Source of the DNA: CAWBAT01 sp046331665
Lineage (GTDB): Bacteria > Acidobacteriota > Terriglobia > Versatilivoradales > Versatilivoraceae
Length of the DNA: 64,000 nucleotides
Reading direction: 5' to 3'
NCBI GenBank assembly: GCA_046331665.1
Contig: JAXLQK010000020.1
Span: 1-64,000 of the forward strand
Below, piece by piece: positions 1 to 9,649 of the stretch. The notes below the pieces were generated by a model. That model was not told the origin of the DNA. It made no database searches and saw nothing but the letters and a program-made list of their open reading frames with translations. Made by a program: the position numbers and the translations under genes. Within the stretch, counting starts at the first letter, position 1, and each line of letters starts with the position of its first letter.

Positions 1-1263
1 ATCTCCTGCATCTGGGATTTCCCCGGCAACATCATTAATCAACACCACTCCATCGATGCGGGGAGCTTGAGACTCCATTCGCCCCTGCCAGAGCAGGTCT
101 GTTTCTTCGGATTGACCCTCGACCATCAGCCGGAATTGCTTCCCCACAAGTTGTCGATTCTTCTTCCTGGATATCTTGGCCTGCAGACGCATCAGGTGAT
201 TCTTTCGCTGATCAATGGTCCGGTGCGGCAGTTTGCCCTCTAACACGTAACTCCCGGTCCCTTCCTCATCCGAGTAGGTAAAAGTTCCAAGACGATCAAA
301 TTCCATTTCTTCAACAAAGCGGCAGAGTTCAGCGAATTCTTCTTCGGTTTCGCCGGGGTAGCCGACAATCATGGAAGTCCGCAGGGTCACCCCCGGCACT
401 TGCTGGCGAACCCGATCGATCAGCCTCCTCAGGCTGTCCATGTTTCCCCCACGTTGCATGGACCTCAAAACGCGTCCGCTGGCATGCTGCAACGGAATAT
501 CCATATACTTGCAAATCTTATCTTCCTCTCGCAGGGTCGTTAACAGAACATCGTCGACTTGGGACGGAAAACAATAAAGGAACCGGATCCACTCCAGCCC
601 CTTCAACTCCGCCAACTGCCGAAGCAATTCTGAAATCCCATGTCTCAAACCAATCTCATCCCCATATTTCGTGGTCTCCTGGGAAATCAAGGTCAGCTCT
701 TTGGCTCCGCCCTCTACCAGAAAACGCGCCTCATTGAGAATCGAGGGTAATGGCCGGCTGCGGTAGTGACCTCGCAGCTTGGGAATGATGCAAAAGGAGC
801 ATGGGCGATCACAGCCCTCGGCAATCTTGATATAGGCTGAGAACTTGGGCGTTGTCAGCAACCGGGGAGAGTGTTCGTCATAAAGATAGTAGGGGTTCTC
901 GATGGCGGGTGGTGCCGTATTCTCGCAATGTTGAATGATGGACTCAATTTGCGTCGTGCCGAGAACCGCATCAACTTCGGGGATTTCCTTCTGGATCTCG
1001 GATCGATACCGCTCCACCAGACAGCCGGTGACGACGAGACGCGAACAGTTCCCGGTGTTTTTGAACTCTGCCATCTCCAAGATGGTGTCGATGCTCTCCT
1101 GTTTGGCCTTGTCTATGAACCCACAAGTGTTGACCACAATGACGTCTGCCCCCTGAGGCTCAGGAGTGATCTCATAGCCTCGCTGGCTCAAAAGGCCGAG
1201 CATGACCTCTGTATCTACCAGGTTCTTTTCGCATCCTAAACTAACGAAGCCAATCTTCTTCAT
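1..1263 (-). CDS. rimO: Ribosomal protein S12 methylthiotransferase RimO (3' end cut by window edge)
   Basis: This gene reads leftward from an ATG at 1263 and is still open at base 1, so about 421 residues are visible and the last few tens of the C-terminal TRAM domain are missing. The N-terminal UPF0004 domain has the three cluster-binding cysteines at about residues 11 (GCEKN), 47 (NTCGFID) and 81. The radical SAM motif CDRPCSFC lies at about 151-158. RimO adds a methylthio group to the aspartate of ribosomal protein S12 in the cytoplasm, using two 4Fe-4S clusters and SAM. The GCEKNLVD start and CDRPCSFC triad favour RimO over its tRNA-modifying relative MiaB. It is divergent from the ABC exporter that follows. 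Confidence 0.93.
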   Translation of the reverse strand, partial: MKKIGFVSLGCEKNLVDTEVMLGLLSQRGYEITPEPQGADVIVVNTCGFIDKAKQESIDTILEMAEFKNTGNCSRLVVTGCLVERYRSEIQKEIPEVDAVLGTTQIESIIQHCENTAPPAIENPYYLYDEHSPRLLTTPKFSAYIKIAEGCDRPCSFCIIPKLRGHYRSRPLPSILNEARFLVEGGAKELTLISQETTKYGDEIGLRHGISELLRQLAELKGLEWIRFLYCFPSQVDDVLLTTLREEDKICKYMDIPLQHASGRVLRSMQRGGNMDSLRRLIDRVRQQVPGVTLRTSMIVGYPGETEEEFAELCRFVEEMEFDRLGTFTYSDEEGTGSYVLEGKLPHRTIDQRKNHLMRLQAKISRKKNRQLVGKQFRLMVEGQSEETDLLWQGRMESQAPRIDGVVLINDVAGEIPDAGD

Positions 1264-1440
1264 TTTCTCGACTGTAACCCCCCAGTTGATTCCACAACTC
1301 AGCCGGATCTCCACCTGCCGGCTTCAAAGTGCGTCGCACGAACTTCGGGAGCCCATGGTAGCACCTGTGGAAGGAATTAGAAAGATTTTACCCGACCCGG
1401 GGAATCCACGTTTCTGGTCCCAATTGGGGCTTATGCTAAG

Positions 1441-2388
1441 ATGGACAGGATGCCTCCTATTGCCATCCGGTGTAAAAACCTTCATAAAAGCTACGACCAC
1501 AAAGTCGAGGCGGTTTGCGGGCTGGACCTGGAAATCGTCGAAGGAGAATGCTTTGGTTTGCTTGGCCCCAATGGGGCCGGGAAGACGACGACAATCGAAA
1601 TTATCGAAGGCCTCCTCGAGCCAACCTCCGGCGAAGTGGAGCTTTTTGGCAAGCGTTGGGGTGAAAAAAACCATGGTTTGCGGGAAGATCTGGGGATTTC
1701 TCTGCAGGAGACAAAATTACCCGACAGGCTGACCGTCGCAGAAGTACTGTCTCTGTTTCGCAGTTTCTATCGATGCGGGCAAGAACCGGAGTCCGTCCTC
1801 CAAGAGGTGGAGTTGGTCGAAAAACGGGACACCTGGGTCAACAAGCTGTCTGGCGGACAACGGCAACGGCTTGCGGTTGCCTGCGCGCTGGTGGGAAATC
1901 CTCGTATTTTGTTTCTCGATGAGCCGACGACCGGTTTGGATCCACAGTCACGCCGCCAACTCTGGCAAATTATTCAGGACTTTCAAAGGAAGGGCGGCAC
2001 CATTTTGCTGACAACCCATTACATGGATGAAGCAGAACGTTTATGTGGAAGAGTAGGAATTGTGGATCATGGCAAGCTTATCGCCCTGGGATCGCCCCGG
2101 GAATTGATTGCCTCTCTGGGGGGCGAGCATATCGTGGAGTTTGCGCTTGAAAATGAGGCAGACCATCAAATCACACCTGAGCTATTGAAACAGCTCGACT
2201 CGGTTCAGTTAGTGCACCAGGAACAGAACAGCTTTTCCATGCAAGTCCAGGAACCACATTTGGCTATTCCCAGCTTGATTCACCTGCTGCGGCAGCAACA
2301 AGTGCCTTTGGCCCGATTAGCCACGCGGCATGCCAGCCTTGAAGACGTCTTCGTGAAACTTACGGGAAGGCACTTGAGAGAGGATTGA
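1441..2388 (+). CDS. ABC transporter ATP-binding protein (drug/lipid exporter type)
   Basis: The 315-residue protein has a complete ABC ATPase domain. Walker A is GPNGAGKTT at residues 42-50, the signature is LSGGQRQRL near 137, Walker B is ILFLDEP, and the switch is the TTHYMDEAE segment. The tail after residue 230 resembles the C-terminal extension of CcmA/NodI/DrrA-like ATPases. It should energise the ABC-2 permease encoded 131 bases downstream, giving an exporter of unknown substrate. ATG 1441 is followed by a second in-frame ATG at 1450. No clear ribosome binding site separates the two, so the start is uncertain by three residues. Confidence 0.9.
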   Translation: MDRMPPIAIRCKNLHKSYDHKVEAVCGLDLEIVEGECFGLLGPNGAGKTTTIEIIEGLLEPTSGEVELFGKRWGEKNHGLREDLGISLQETKLPDRLTVAEVLSLFRSFYRCGQEPESVLQEVELVEKRDTWVNKLSGGQRQRLAVACALVGNPRILFLDEPTTGLDPQSRRQLWQIIQDFQRKGGTILLTTHYMDEAERLCGRVGIVDHGKLIALGSPRELIASLGGEHIVEFALENEADHQITPELLKQLDSVQLVHQEQNSFSMQVQEPHLAIPSLIHLLRQQQVPLARLATRHASLEDVFVKLTGRHLRED

Positions 2389-2519
2389 CTTCATCATGGC
2401 AACGGATAAACCGTCTGCTCTGGAGCGAACCTGGTAGGGACACGGCGGGTCCCAGAGCGGCCCCTGGCAATTCCCCCCAAAAAGATCGTCAGAAATAGAA
2501 TGAACGGAACGCCTTATCA

Positions 2520-3554
2520 ATGAAACGACGCCATCCTCTGCTTGAGCTGATCCTTTGGAATTTCCACGAATTCTTCCGTGAGCCTTCGGTCATTTTTTGG
2601 GTATTCATCTTTCCTATTCTTCTGGCTGTTGGCCTTGGGATAGCCTTCCGCAATCGCCCTCCTGAAAAGATTACCGTCGCCGTAGTTACGGGAGAAGGGA
2701 TCCAGCCAGTAGTGGCAGCCCTGAAGAACACGGGCGGAATTGAGGTCCAGGTTCTTTCAACGGACCAAGCGGCTTCGGCACTACGCCTGGGTAAAGTGGC
2801 TGTCGTTGTGGTTCCCGGCGGCGTGTATGAATACCAGTACGATCCCACACGTCCCGATAGTCTGCTGGCCCGGGCTGTTGTGGACAGTGCCCTTCAAAAG
2901 GCGGCCGGCCGCACTGATCCGGTGAAGACACACGAATCCCTGGCGTCCCTGCCCGGTTCCCGCTACATTGATTTCCTCATCCCCGGCCTGCTTGGAATGA
3001 ACTTGATGGGCGGGGGGATGTGGGGGATCGGATTTGTTTTAGCGGAGATGCGAATGAAGAATCTGCTCAAACGGTTGATTGCCACACCCATGAGTCGGAT
3101 GGATCTATTGATCTCTCTGGTGGCGAGTCGTTTGGTTTTCATGGTGACGGAAGTTGTCCTGATGTTGGTGGTTGGCGTTTACGTTTTTGGGATGATCATC
3201 CAAGGTTCTCGACTGAGCATTTTATTCGTGGCCCTGCTCGGTTCACTCTGTTTTTCCGGTTTGGGATTGCTTTGTGGCAGTCGGGCTCGAAAAATCGAAA
3301 CCATCTCGGGATTAATCAACCTGGTAATGCTTCCCATGTATGTCTTGTCGGGGGTATTCTTTTCCGCGGATCGCTTCCCTGCCGCTGTCCAACCCTTTAT
3401 TCGCGCGCTTCCCCTCACTGCTCTCAATGATGCTCTGCGGGCAGTCATTCTTGAAGGCGCCAGCTTATCGCAGCAGTCGATGAGATTGTTGATAGTTTTG
3501 ACCTGGGGATTGGTTTCTTTTTACCTGGCACTTCGACTCTTTAGTTGGAAATAG
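2520..3554 (+). CDS. ABC-2 type transporter permease
   Basis: This 344-residue membrane protein has one transmembrane segment near residue 30, then an extracytoplasmic domain of about 120 residues, then five or six hydrophobic segments between about 150 and the C-terminus. That is the architecture of ABC-2 exporter permeases (YhaP/DrrB/NatB relatives). The short motif GSRARKIETISG lies in the conserved C-terminal part. It follows the ATPase gene on the same strand and the two almost certainly form one exporter. The substrate cannot be told from sequence; drug, lipid or polysaccharide export are all possible. Confidence 0.88.
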   Translation: MKRRHPLLELILWNFHEFFREPSVIFWVFIFPILLAVGLGIAFRNRPPEKITVAVVTGEGIQPVVAALKNTGGIEVQVLSTDQAASALRLGKVAVVVVPGGVYEYQYDPTRPDSLLARAVVDSALQKAAGRTDPVKTHESLASLPGSRYIDFLIPGLLGMNLMGGGMWGIGFVLAEMRMKNLLKRLIATPMSRMDLLISLVASRLVFMVTEVVLMLVVGVYVFGMIIQGSRLSILFVALLGSLCFSGLGLLCGSRARKIETISGLINLVMLPMYVLSGVFFSADRFPAAVQPFIRALPLTALNDALRAVILEGASLSQQSMRLLIVLTWGLVSFYLALRLFSWK

Positions 3555-3643
3555 CCAGGTTCTCCCTAGAAAGGGCACGGGAAACCAATCATCGCCGCGC
3601 CCCTGAACAGTCAATCGTCGAGGAGCAGGCTTTTGTATTTGGA

Positions 3644-4057
3644 CTAGTACCGGAAACGGTCTGTCTCCGGGGAAAGGAAGAAAGCAAATAGAGAGAAAAT
3701 GAGTGTGAACCCCAGACTCGTCATTACTACCCGCTCAATGTCGTAACCGCTGGCTACAAAATAGCGAATCAAAGCGGGGTCTTGGCCGGAGGTTAATAGC
3801 GTCCCCAGCAGATCCTCTTGCCCGCTCACCGTGTGCAGAAAAGCCGCGAGGGGCGGGACCATCGACTCGATGGCAATGAGGAAGAAAAAACGGCTCAAGA
3901 TATGGCGAACGTTGTTACTAAGGACGAAAAGGATAATATTGGCCAGCCAAACCAGGACAATCGGGAACGCCTCAAATTGAACAAAGAAGGCCGCTACGAG
4001 GAAGTAGAAAAGCCATACGGAAAGAATGGAAACCAACAAGGCAACGAAATACTTCAT
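3644..4057 (-). CDS. Small integral membrane protein of unknown function
   Basis: I do not recognise this 137-residue protein. It is strongly hydrophobic, with segments at about residues 3-27, 32-48, 55-72 and 112-130, so four membrane spans are likely. A short polar loop at about 75-105 includes the DPALIRYF stretch. The start is an ATG at 4057 with only a weak purine-rich site upstream. It stands alone between the convergent exporter operon and a TIM-barrel gene in the same direction. The composition is protein-like throughout and no better frame exists, but the function is open. Confidence 0.6.
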   Translation of the reverse strand: MKYFVALLVSILSVWLFYFLVAAFFVQFEAFPIVLVWLANIILFVLSNNVRHILSRFFFLIAIESMVPPLAAFLHTVSGQEDLLGTLLTSGQDPALIRYFVASGYDIERVVMTSLGFTLIFSLFAFFLSPETDRFRY

Positions 4058-4149
4058 AATTCATCTCACGCGTAAGCAGATCAGGAGCTTGTTTCGGTTC
4101 TCGCGCCAAAGGAATCAGCCCTTCTCATCGGCAGTAAGAACACCAAAGC

Positions 4150-5238
4150 TTACATTCCCAATGTACGCTTGGCGTAAGACACGCACTTCCGAATATTTTC
4201 ATCCTCCACAGCCAGCATCCTCGGACTGCTCATCCCACTGACTTTAGGCGGCGAAAAGTTGGATGGCTTATTCAGAAAGGCGCTTGCAAAATTGTCCATC
4301 CGGTCCTCATTCCTCTCGGAATAGGCTGCCCAATATTTATCGCTCTTAAACGGGACCTTCCATGGGTCTTGAGTAATCATCTCCAGACAAAAATGAATAT
4401 CGGAACGTCCTTTGCGCAATATCTCCATGATCTTTGCAATCGGGATAATTCCCTGCCCCAATGGAACGTCAGCCAGGAGGCATCCTCCGTCGGACGGAAG
4501 AACCACCATGTCTTTCAACAAAGACGTCACGGCGTAGGGACCCAGCTTCTGTGCTGATTCGACGGGGTCCTCAAGGAGCGCTAAACTGTTTCCGAAGTTG
4601 ACACAAGCTCCAATATGAGGACTGCCAATTTGACGCAACACTTCGACCAATTCGTCGGCCATCCAGTCTCCATGGTTCTCAATTCCCAGAATCAGGCCTT
4701 GGGACTTCAAGATCGGTTCTGCCTGGCGCAATACATCAACCCTGCGGGCGGAAGTATCCTTCCACTGCTGGAGCGAAGAAAACGCTTGGTACCGTTTTTC
4801 ACTAAATGTCACTCGAAGGCGGATTGCGCCGAGTTCTTTGGCCACTGCGGCCGCATTGGTTAACGTGCTCGAATCGCCAAGCCATTCAGGAGAGAGGGTA
4901 AGTTCAAGAAACATCCCTTTGTCCTCCAGCGAGCGCCGCAGGCGTTTCAAATAGTCCTCATCCGTTGAACTCAGCAGGCCAAAATCAAACTGGGCACCGT
5001 CACCTCCAAAAGATTTGCACAAGTCGATGTATTTCTCGGCTGGGATGGCCGGCCCCTTTGTATCGACCGCTTGGGCGGCTTGCAAAAATCGAATCCTGAA
5101 AGAGGCCTGCGCAATCCCGAAGGTTTTCAGGGCGACAGGCTGTGCAGTCCTCGAAAGCTGAGAAAGCGCAACAGCCGACAGCGAATACAGAAACTCACGA
5201 CGAGTTGGGGTGAATGGAGAAAGGGCTAATTCAGCCAT
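4150..5238 (-). CDS. Sugar phosphate isomerase/epimerase-like TIM-barrel protein with Tat signal
   Basis: The 362-residue product starts with a twin-arginine export signal (TRREFLYSL followed by an alanine-rich hydrophobic stretch), so it probably leaves the cytoplasm folded. The rest matches the xylose-isomerase-like TIM barrel family (AP endonuclease 2 superfamily). Metal-ligand-type residues are visible in LTLSPEW, GIENHGDW, the CVNFGN loop and FCLEMI. Tat-exported members of this family are common near sugar and secondary-carbon catabolism genes, but no such genes lie here. A site (AAGGATG) stands about 7 bases before ATG 5238. The substrate is unknown. Confidence 0.8.
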   Translation of the reverse strand: MAELALSPFTPTRREFLYSLSAVALSQLSRTAQPVALKTFGIAQASFRIRFLQAAQAVDTKGPAIPAEKYIDLCKSFGGDGAQFDFGLLSSTDEDYLKRLRRSLEDKGMFLELTLSPEWLGDSSTLTNAAAVAKELGAIRLRVTFSEKRYQAFSSLQQWKDTSARRVDVLRQAEPILKSQGLILGIENHGDWMADELVEVLRQIGSPHIGACVNFGNSLALLEDPVESAQKLGPYAVTSLLKDMVVLPSDGGCLLADVPLGQGIIPIAKIMEILRKGRSDIHFCLEMITQDPWKVPFKSDKYWAAYSERNEDRMDNFASAFLNKPSNFSPPKVSGMSSPRMLAVEDENIRKCVSYAKRTLGM

Positions 5239-5354
5239 GATGATTCATCCTTCGAACTCGAAATTTTATTAGTGTCTGAACCAATCCCCCGGATAGGCGG
5301 AATGTAACATTGATCCCCGGTCTCAGCAAGGAGGAACGGGCCCAGATCGGAGCG

Positions 5355-5684
5355 TTATCTTTTCGGCTCGAGTAACCTAAAGAAATAATATACCGCAAGA
5401 TGTACCAGCGAATAGATGACCAAGGCAACGAAGTAGGATATACGAACACGACAACAGTTGTTGATGACCGGGTCAGAAAAGATTCCTTCAAACGGCCCAA
5501 GAAAGGGATGCGTGATCCGATTCAGGAAACTTTTGAACCCACTTTCATTGTGAGCTCCGGCTAAATCGAGGATGATTTGCAGTCCAATCAGCCCATAGCC
5601 CACACAAAAGAGATAATCTACAACTTGACGTACACGGATGAGGATTAATTTGAGTCGCGGGGAATCATTCTGCTCAGTTGCCAA
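5355..5684 (-). CDS. YggT-like small membrane protein
   Basis: This 109-residue protein has two hydrophobic spans, about residues 18-42 and 80-103, around a loop with an ITHPFLGPFEGIF segment. The pattern of span, then a P-F-x-P-F loop, then span resembles the YggT family of inner membrane proteins, whose role is unclear. The start is taken as TTG 5684 because a run of six G's lies 7 bases before it and there is no in-frame ATG nearby. It lies upstream of the Tat-exported TIM-barrel gene on the same strand, separated by 116 bases, so an operon is possible. Confidence 0.6.
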   Translation of the reverse strand: MATEQNDSPRLKLILIRVRQVVDYLFCVGYGLIGLQIILDLAGAHNESGFKSFLNRITHPFLGPFEGIFSDPVINNCCRVRISYFVALVIYSLVHLAVYYFFRLLEPKR

Positions 5685-5970
5685 GTTTCTGCCCCCCTGT
5701 AATGTTTCCCTTACTTATCGGAAAAACAGGGGGATGCTTTTAATTTTGTTGAGGAAGCTTTGGAGTGGAAAACCAACATCGTTGACGCAAAACCCATATG
5801 AAATGGCAGGATGAGTGCGAAGGAGGACTGGAGGCGGCCTCCCCCTTCCACTTTGAAAGACTCATTCGCTTGGGCATAACCGCCTGATCGTACGCAGAAT
5901 TCCACGCCCCCCTTCCCACTGTTCCCAAAACGAATCTCATCCTGCTACTGAGGGGTTCTTTCCCGGCCTA

Positions 5971-7047
5971 CTATTGAATTGGTTCGGCAATGAAGAACGA
6001 ACTCACTGTCCCGGCACTTCCACCCTGTGTCGTCAAGGGAGCGTAAACCTTTGAAACTGCCACGAACTGCGCCGGAATCGAGCCGCTCGATCTTAACTCA
6101 ACAGCTCCAACAGATCCGTTAACTCCCAGGAAAGCGTGAAGGTCCTCGACATGAAAAAACCCATAGGCCGCCAACTCCACTTTCCTGATAACTTTGGTCG
6201 TCCCATCATCTCCTCGAAGTTTGATCTCAATCTCATTTTGCGATTTGTCATCATTGACGAGGGTAAGCGTCGTTTTAAAAGCCCCGACTGAAGTGGATGA
6301 AGGAAGCAGGAGGTGAGTGCCTCGTCCTCTTGTGCCCTGAACGACGGAGGAAGAGTTTGTCGAATTATCGATGGGAGTCGTCGCCATCGACAGGGATTGG
6401 TTGGACTCGACCTGAAGATAACCCGTCTTGTTCGTGGGGACGGAACTCTCCAATATGTCTCGCAATACATTGGAAAGCTGGATTCGCCCGTTGCCCACAA
6501 TGCTATAGGATTTGGAACCAATGATCGTGCCGCTGTCATCCACGAACGTGACCGTTACCGTCGCCTGGTTTGCGGACATGTTGGTCAAGATCAAATTGCT
6601 GCGGAAGCTGTTGTCATCCACGACATAAGGGATGAACTGGGCACTCGAGGTGGGTGCGGCAGTTTGGTTGGTGGTATAGGTGAATCCCCCCGCCAGAGTG
6701 ACGGACTTCCCATTCTGCAGGGTAACCGTGACATCAGCCGGGCCCGGCGTGGCAACTGCCGGCGTAACTGCGGTGATCAGATTTTCTTCGACACGAACAA
6801 TATTGACCGCAGTAATTCCTTTCACGCTAAGAGTCGCTCCATTAGAAAAGTCGGTACCAGACACTCGAATAGGAGTCCCTCCGGTCACGGGACCGGAATT
6901 GGGGGTAACTCCCGTAATGCTTAAACTGTCGCCCTGTGCTGAGGGCGTTCCTGAGGCTACCGCTGGTGCCACCGGAATGAAGAAGAGTCCAAAGACAACC
7001 GCGAGACAGATGATGCTCATGGTAAAGGAACAATGGGTTTGTTTCAT
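5971..7047 (-). CDS. Secreted IPT/TIG-domain protein
   Basis: The start is ATG 7047 because a GGAGAGG site lies about 8 bases upstream. The 358-residue product begins with a signal peptide of about 32 residues (two lysine/histidine-rich residues, a long hydrophobic core, then a PAVASG cleavage region). Residues 40-120 form an IPT/TIG immunoglobulin-like fold (ITGVTPNSGPVTGGTPI is the typical opening). The rest is beta-rich, rich in Ser, Thr and Asn, with SNLILTN and TTLTLVNDD repeats typical of bacterial surface beta-sandwich modules. It is probably extracellular or surface-attached. Function and binding partner are unknown. Confidence 0.75.
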   Translation of the reverse strand: MKQTHCSFTMSIICLAVVFGLFFIPVAPAVASGTPSAQGDSLSITGVTPNSGPVTGGTPIRVSGTDFSNGATLSVKGITAVNIVRVEENLITAVTPAVATPGPADVTVTLQNGKSVTLAGGFTYTTNQTAAPTSSAQFIPYVVDDNSFRSNLILTNMSANQATVTVTFVDDSGTIIGSKSYSIVGNGRIQLSNVLRDILESSVPTNKTGYLQVESNQSLSMATTPIDNSTNSSSVVQGTRGRGTHLLLPSSTSVGAFKTTLTLVNDDKSQNEIEIKLRGDDGTTKVIRKVELAAYGFFHVEDLHAFLGVNGSVGAVELRSSGSIPAQFVAVSKVYAPLTTQGGSAGTVSSFFIAEPIQ

Positions 7048-7359
7048 GAGATAACCTCTCCAGATTTGAAATAGAAAATTGACTGTTGTTGAAATTTGCA
7101 ACAACTCGCGGCAAATCTGCCTCAAAAAGTGTTGCTAATTTGATCAAGCCTTCTTTCGAGCTATTCCTTTGAAATGCTCTCCAGTAGCGGCTTTCCAAGC
7201 TCTTCCAGCTTGATGATGAAACCTATCATTGACTTTTCTAAATTCAAATCAATTTCGTGTTTAATCGTCGCAATTCCCCGCTAACCTGTTGTCAATCGAC
7301 ATTGAAACTGCGACGATACTGCCACTAAGGACTGTCCCTGAGGAGAGCGCTTCCTTCCT
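7048..7359. other. Divergent intergenic region, no gene seen
   Basis: This 312-base stretch lies between the IPT/TIG gene and the UroD-family gene, which point away from each other, so it should hold both promoters. It is AT-richer than its surroundings. A TTGACT box near 7232-7237 is the best minus-35 candidate for the rightward gene, but no convincing minus-10 follows. I see no coding frame with protein-like composition and no strong hairpin. Confidence 0.4.
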
Positions 7360-8418
7360 ATGAATTCTCGAGAACGCGTTTTGGCCGCCTTCAATCACCA
7401 GCCGATCGATCGTATACCGACCGATATTTGGGCCACTCCCGAGGTATGGCAAAAATTGCGCTCCCGCTTTGGAACCGAAGCCAACGCGATGGCTGAACTG
7501 CACATTGACGGAATGGGATCCGTCAATCCGGAATACATCGGCCCGAGACTCCCGGAAGTACCTGAGAGCGAAACGATCAACTATTGGGGGATGTGAACCA
7601 AGCGCATGTCACACGAGGGTGGTGACTACGACGAGCAGTATTTCTACCCTCTGGCTTTTGCCAAATCCATAGACGACGTTGAATCGTATCCGTGGCCGCA
7701 AGCCGAATGGTTTGATTATTCGCGAATGAAGGACGAGGCGAAAAGGCTGCACGAGTCTCAAGTCTTGATGTGCGGTTATATGGCTCCTTTTTTCTTTCAT
7801 AACCTGCTGCGGGGCCTGGAGCAGTCGTTGATCGATCCTTTGGAGAACCCTGAATTGACGCATGGAATGCTGAAGCGGATTTCTGATTTTTTCTACGAAC
7901 ATCATCGCCGCATGTTTGAAGCCTGCGTGGGCTTGGTGGATGTAGCTCAGGTGACGGATGATTTAGGAACTCAAAAGGGGCCGATGATCAGTTTGGAACT
8001 TTACCAGGAGTTTTATGCCCCTCACCACCAGCGGTTCATTGACCTTTGCCACGAGTTCGGGATCAAGGTGTTCCATCATGATGATGGAAGTATCCGAGCC
8101 TTCCTTCCCACCCTGATCAACATGGGAATTGATATCCTCAATCCCGTCCAATGGACTTGCCCCGGGATGGATATGGCGGCGCTCAAACGCGATTTCGGAA
8201 AAAGGATCTGTTTTCATGGAGCTGTCGAGAACCAGAGAATCCTGCCATTTGGAACTCCCGAAGAGGTCCGCGCCGAGGTTCGGCATTGCATTGATTCTCT
8301 GGCTAGTGATCGGACGGGCTACATCCTGGCGTCCTGCCATAATCTGCAGGGCAATACGCCCTTAGAGAACATCATTGCGATGTACGATGAAGCGTATCAT
8401 TACGGGAAGATGATTTAG
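7360..8418 (+). CDS. Uroporphyrinogen decarboxylase-family (MtaA/CmuA-like) protein, interrupted by an in-frame TGA
   Basis: Two open stretches, 7360-7593 and 7597-8418, lie in the same frame and are separated only by a TGA at 7594-7596. Together they make a 352-codon UroD-family protein: the opening MNSRERVLAAFNHQPIDRIP, then DDLGTQKGPMIS, FHHDDGSI and FHGAVENQ, all typical of the methyltransferase/UroD superfamily. Many members move methyl groups to or from corrinoid proteins rather than make haem. The TGA falls in YWGM*TKRMSHEGG. A TGG (Trp) there would restore one continuous frame. The downstream half has ATG 7606 but would lack the N-terminal strand of the barrel. No partner corrinoid gene is nearby. 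Confidence 0.8.
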
Positions 8419-8510
8419 GAATCGGGCGTAAAAGGAACCATTGGCAAAACATTGCGGTGAGATTCGTGCGAAGGCGCCGATGGGGCACTCACGGGTCCTG
8501 AGTCCTGCCG

Positions 8511-9536
8511 CTAAAGACTCTGTTTTTGATGAGTGTCAAAAAGCTTTTTCGAGAGGCTCAGGAGAGTGCGGCGGTTTTCGATGCGCTTGCGCCAATCTTT
8601 TTGAATAGCCTCGGTGCCCAGAAATGCCCCGCTAATGGCACCGGCAATGGAGGCGATCGAATCGGAATCACCACTGGTATTGGCTCCCCGCTTGATGGCC
8701 GCCGCGTAGTCCTCCGGGAATTCGATCACGCAAGCAAGGGCGCAGGCGAGGGCTTCGTCGGCCCCCCATCCGCCACCCAGAATTTCACAGACATCGGAAG
8801 GGTCTTGCGCCAGCGACTGTGAAATCTTGTCAAGTTCAACGAGCAATTGAGACCAACCTGCGGCCAGGTAATCTCTTGGATTGGCATAGCCCGCGCGCTT
8901 CCAACTCGCGCCCAGAACGGGATCCCACGAAGAAACCGATTGGGACTGGAGACTTCGGGTTTTTTCGCAAAATTGGGCCGGAGCGATTCCACTCACAGCC
9001 CACGCAACGCAAAAGGCCGTTACCTCGGCGCAAACCAGGGCTGTGGGATGAGCATGCGTAGCCAAGGCGGAGGCTCGGGCTGCCGTTCGCAATTCCGTCG
9101 GGTCCCCATGAAAATAGAGCCCTATCGGTGCGACCCGCATAATAGAACCACAGCCTTTAGACTGTACAATTCCCGATTCGGTCCAGGGGATTCCCGCTTC
9201 CAAGTGCATACAGCCTTTAATCGAAGTGTTGCCGGGAGCCCGGTCGTTTTCCGGACTTCTTAACCATTTCACGAATTCCCGCACCAACACTTCCATCCAA
9301 TGTTCCACGCCGGCATGCCCCGCTTGAATGAGGGCGGTCGCTACCGACATTGACATCTGGGTATCATCCGAGTGCAAGGCAGGATTGCCGGGCAGATCAT
9401 CAATCCCATTCGTTCCGTAACGCTTCTGGATTTCAGCCAGGGAAAGAAATTCGGTGGGGTAACCCAAGGCATCGCCGATGGCTAGACCTAAGAAACAGCC
9501 CTGAAAACGATCCTCTAGGGATGGCTCCAACTTCAT
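8511..9536 (-). CDS. ADP-ribosylglycohydrolase family protein
   Basis: The 341-residue protein matches the ADP-ribosyl-glycohydrolase (DraG/ARH) fold. The metal-binding motif SDDTQMSM is at about residues 57-64 and the second metal motif GDSDSIASIAGAI is near 290-302. The opening CFLGLAIGDALGYP is the family's glycine-rich helix. Such enzymes remove ADP-ribose from protein side chains or nucleic acids, or cleave related N-glycosides; the exact target is not evident. Both aspartate clusters for the two Mg ions are intact. No ADP-ribosyltransferase partner is encoded nearby. ATG 9536 has no strong ribosome binding site but is the only sensible start. Confidence 0.9.
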   Translation of the reverse strand: MKLEPSLEDRFQGCFLGLAIGDALGYPTEFLSLAEIQKRYGTNGIDDLPGNPALHSDDTQMSMSVATALIQAGHAGVEHWMEVLVREFVKWLRSPENDRAPGNTSIKGCMHLEAGIPWTESGIVQSKGCGSIMRVAPIGLYFHGDPTELRTAARASALATHAHPTALVCAEVTAFCVAWAVSGIAPAQFCEKTRSLQSQSVSSWDPVLGASWKRAGYANPRDYLAAGWSQLLVELDKISQSLAQDPSDVCEILGGGWGADEALACALACVIEFPEDYAAAIKRGANTSGDSDSIASIAGAISGAFLGTEAIQKDWRKRIENRRTLLSLSKKLFDTHQKQSL

Positions 9537-9649
9537 GAGGTGAATTATAAATCATTTCAAATGAAAATATGGGGATAAATGGAGTTTTTCCGGAACACCC
9601 CTAATCTCTTGAATCTAGAGCAGAATGCACCTGTGTTAGACTATGCCCT

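Noticed and set aside
5711..5940. Minus-strand short frames between the YggT-like and IPT/TIG genes
   Set aside because: No family resemblance, Arg/Ser-rich, and two frames overlap each other; treated as non-coding.
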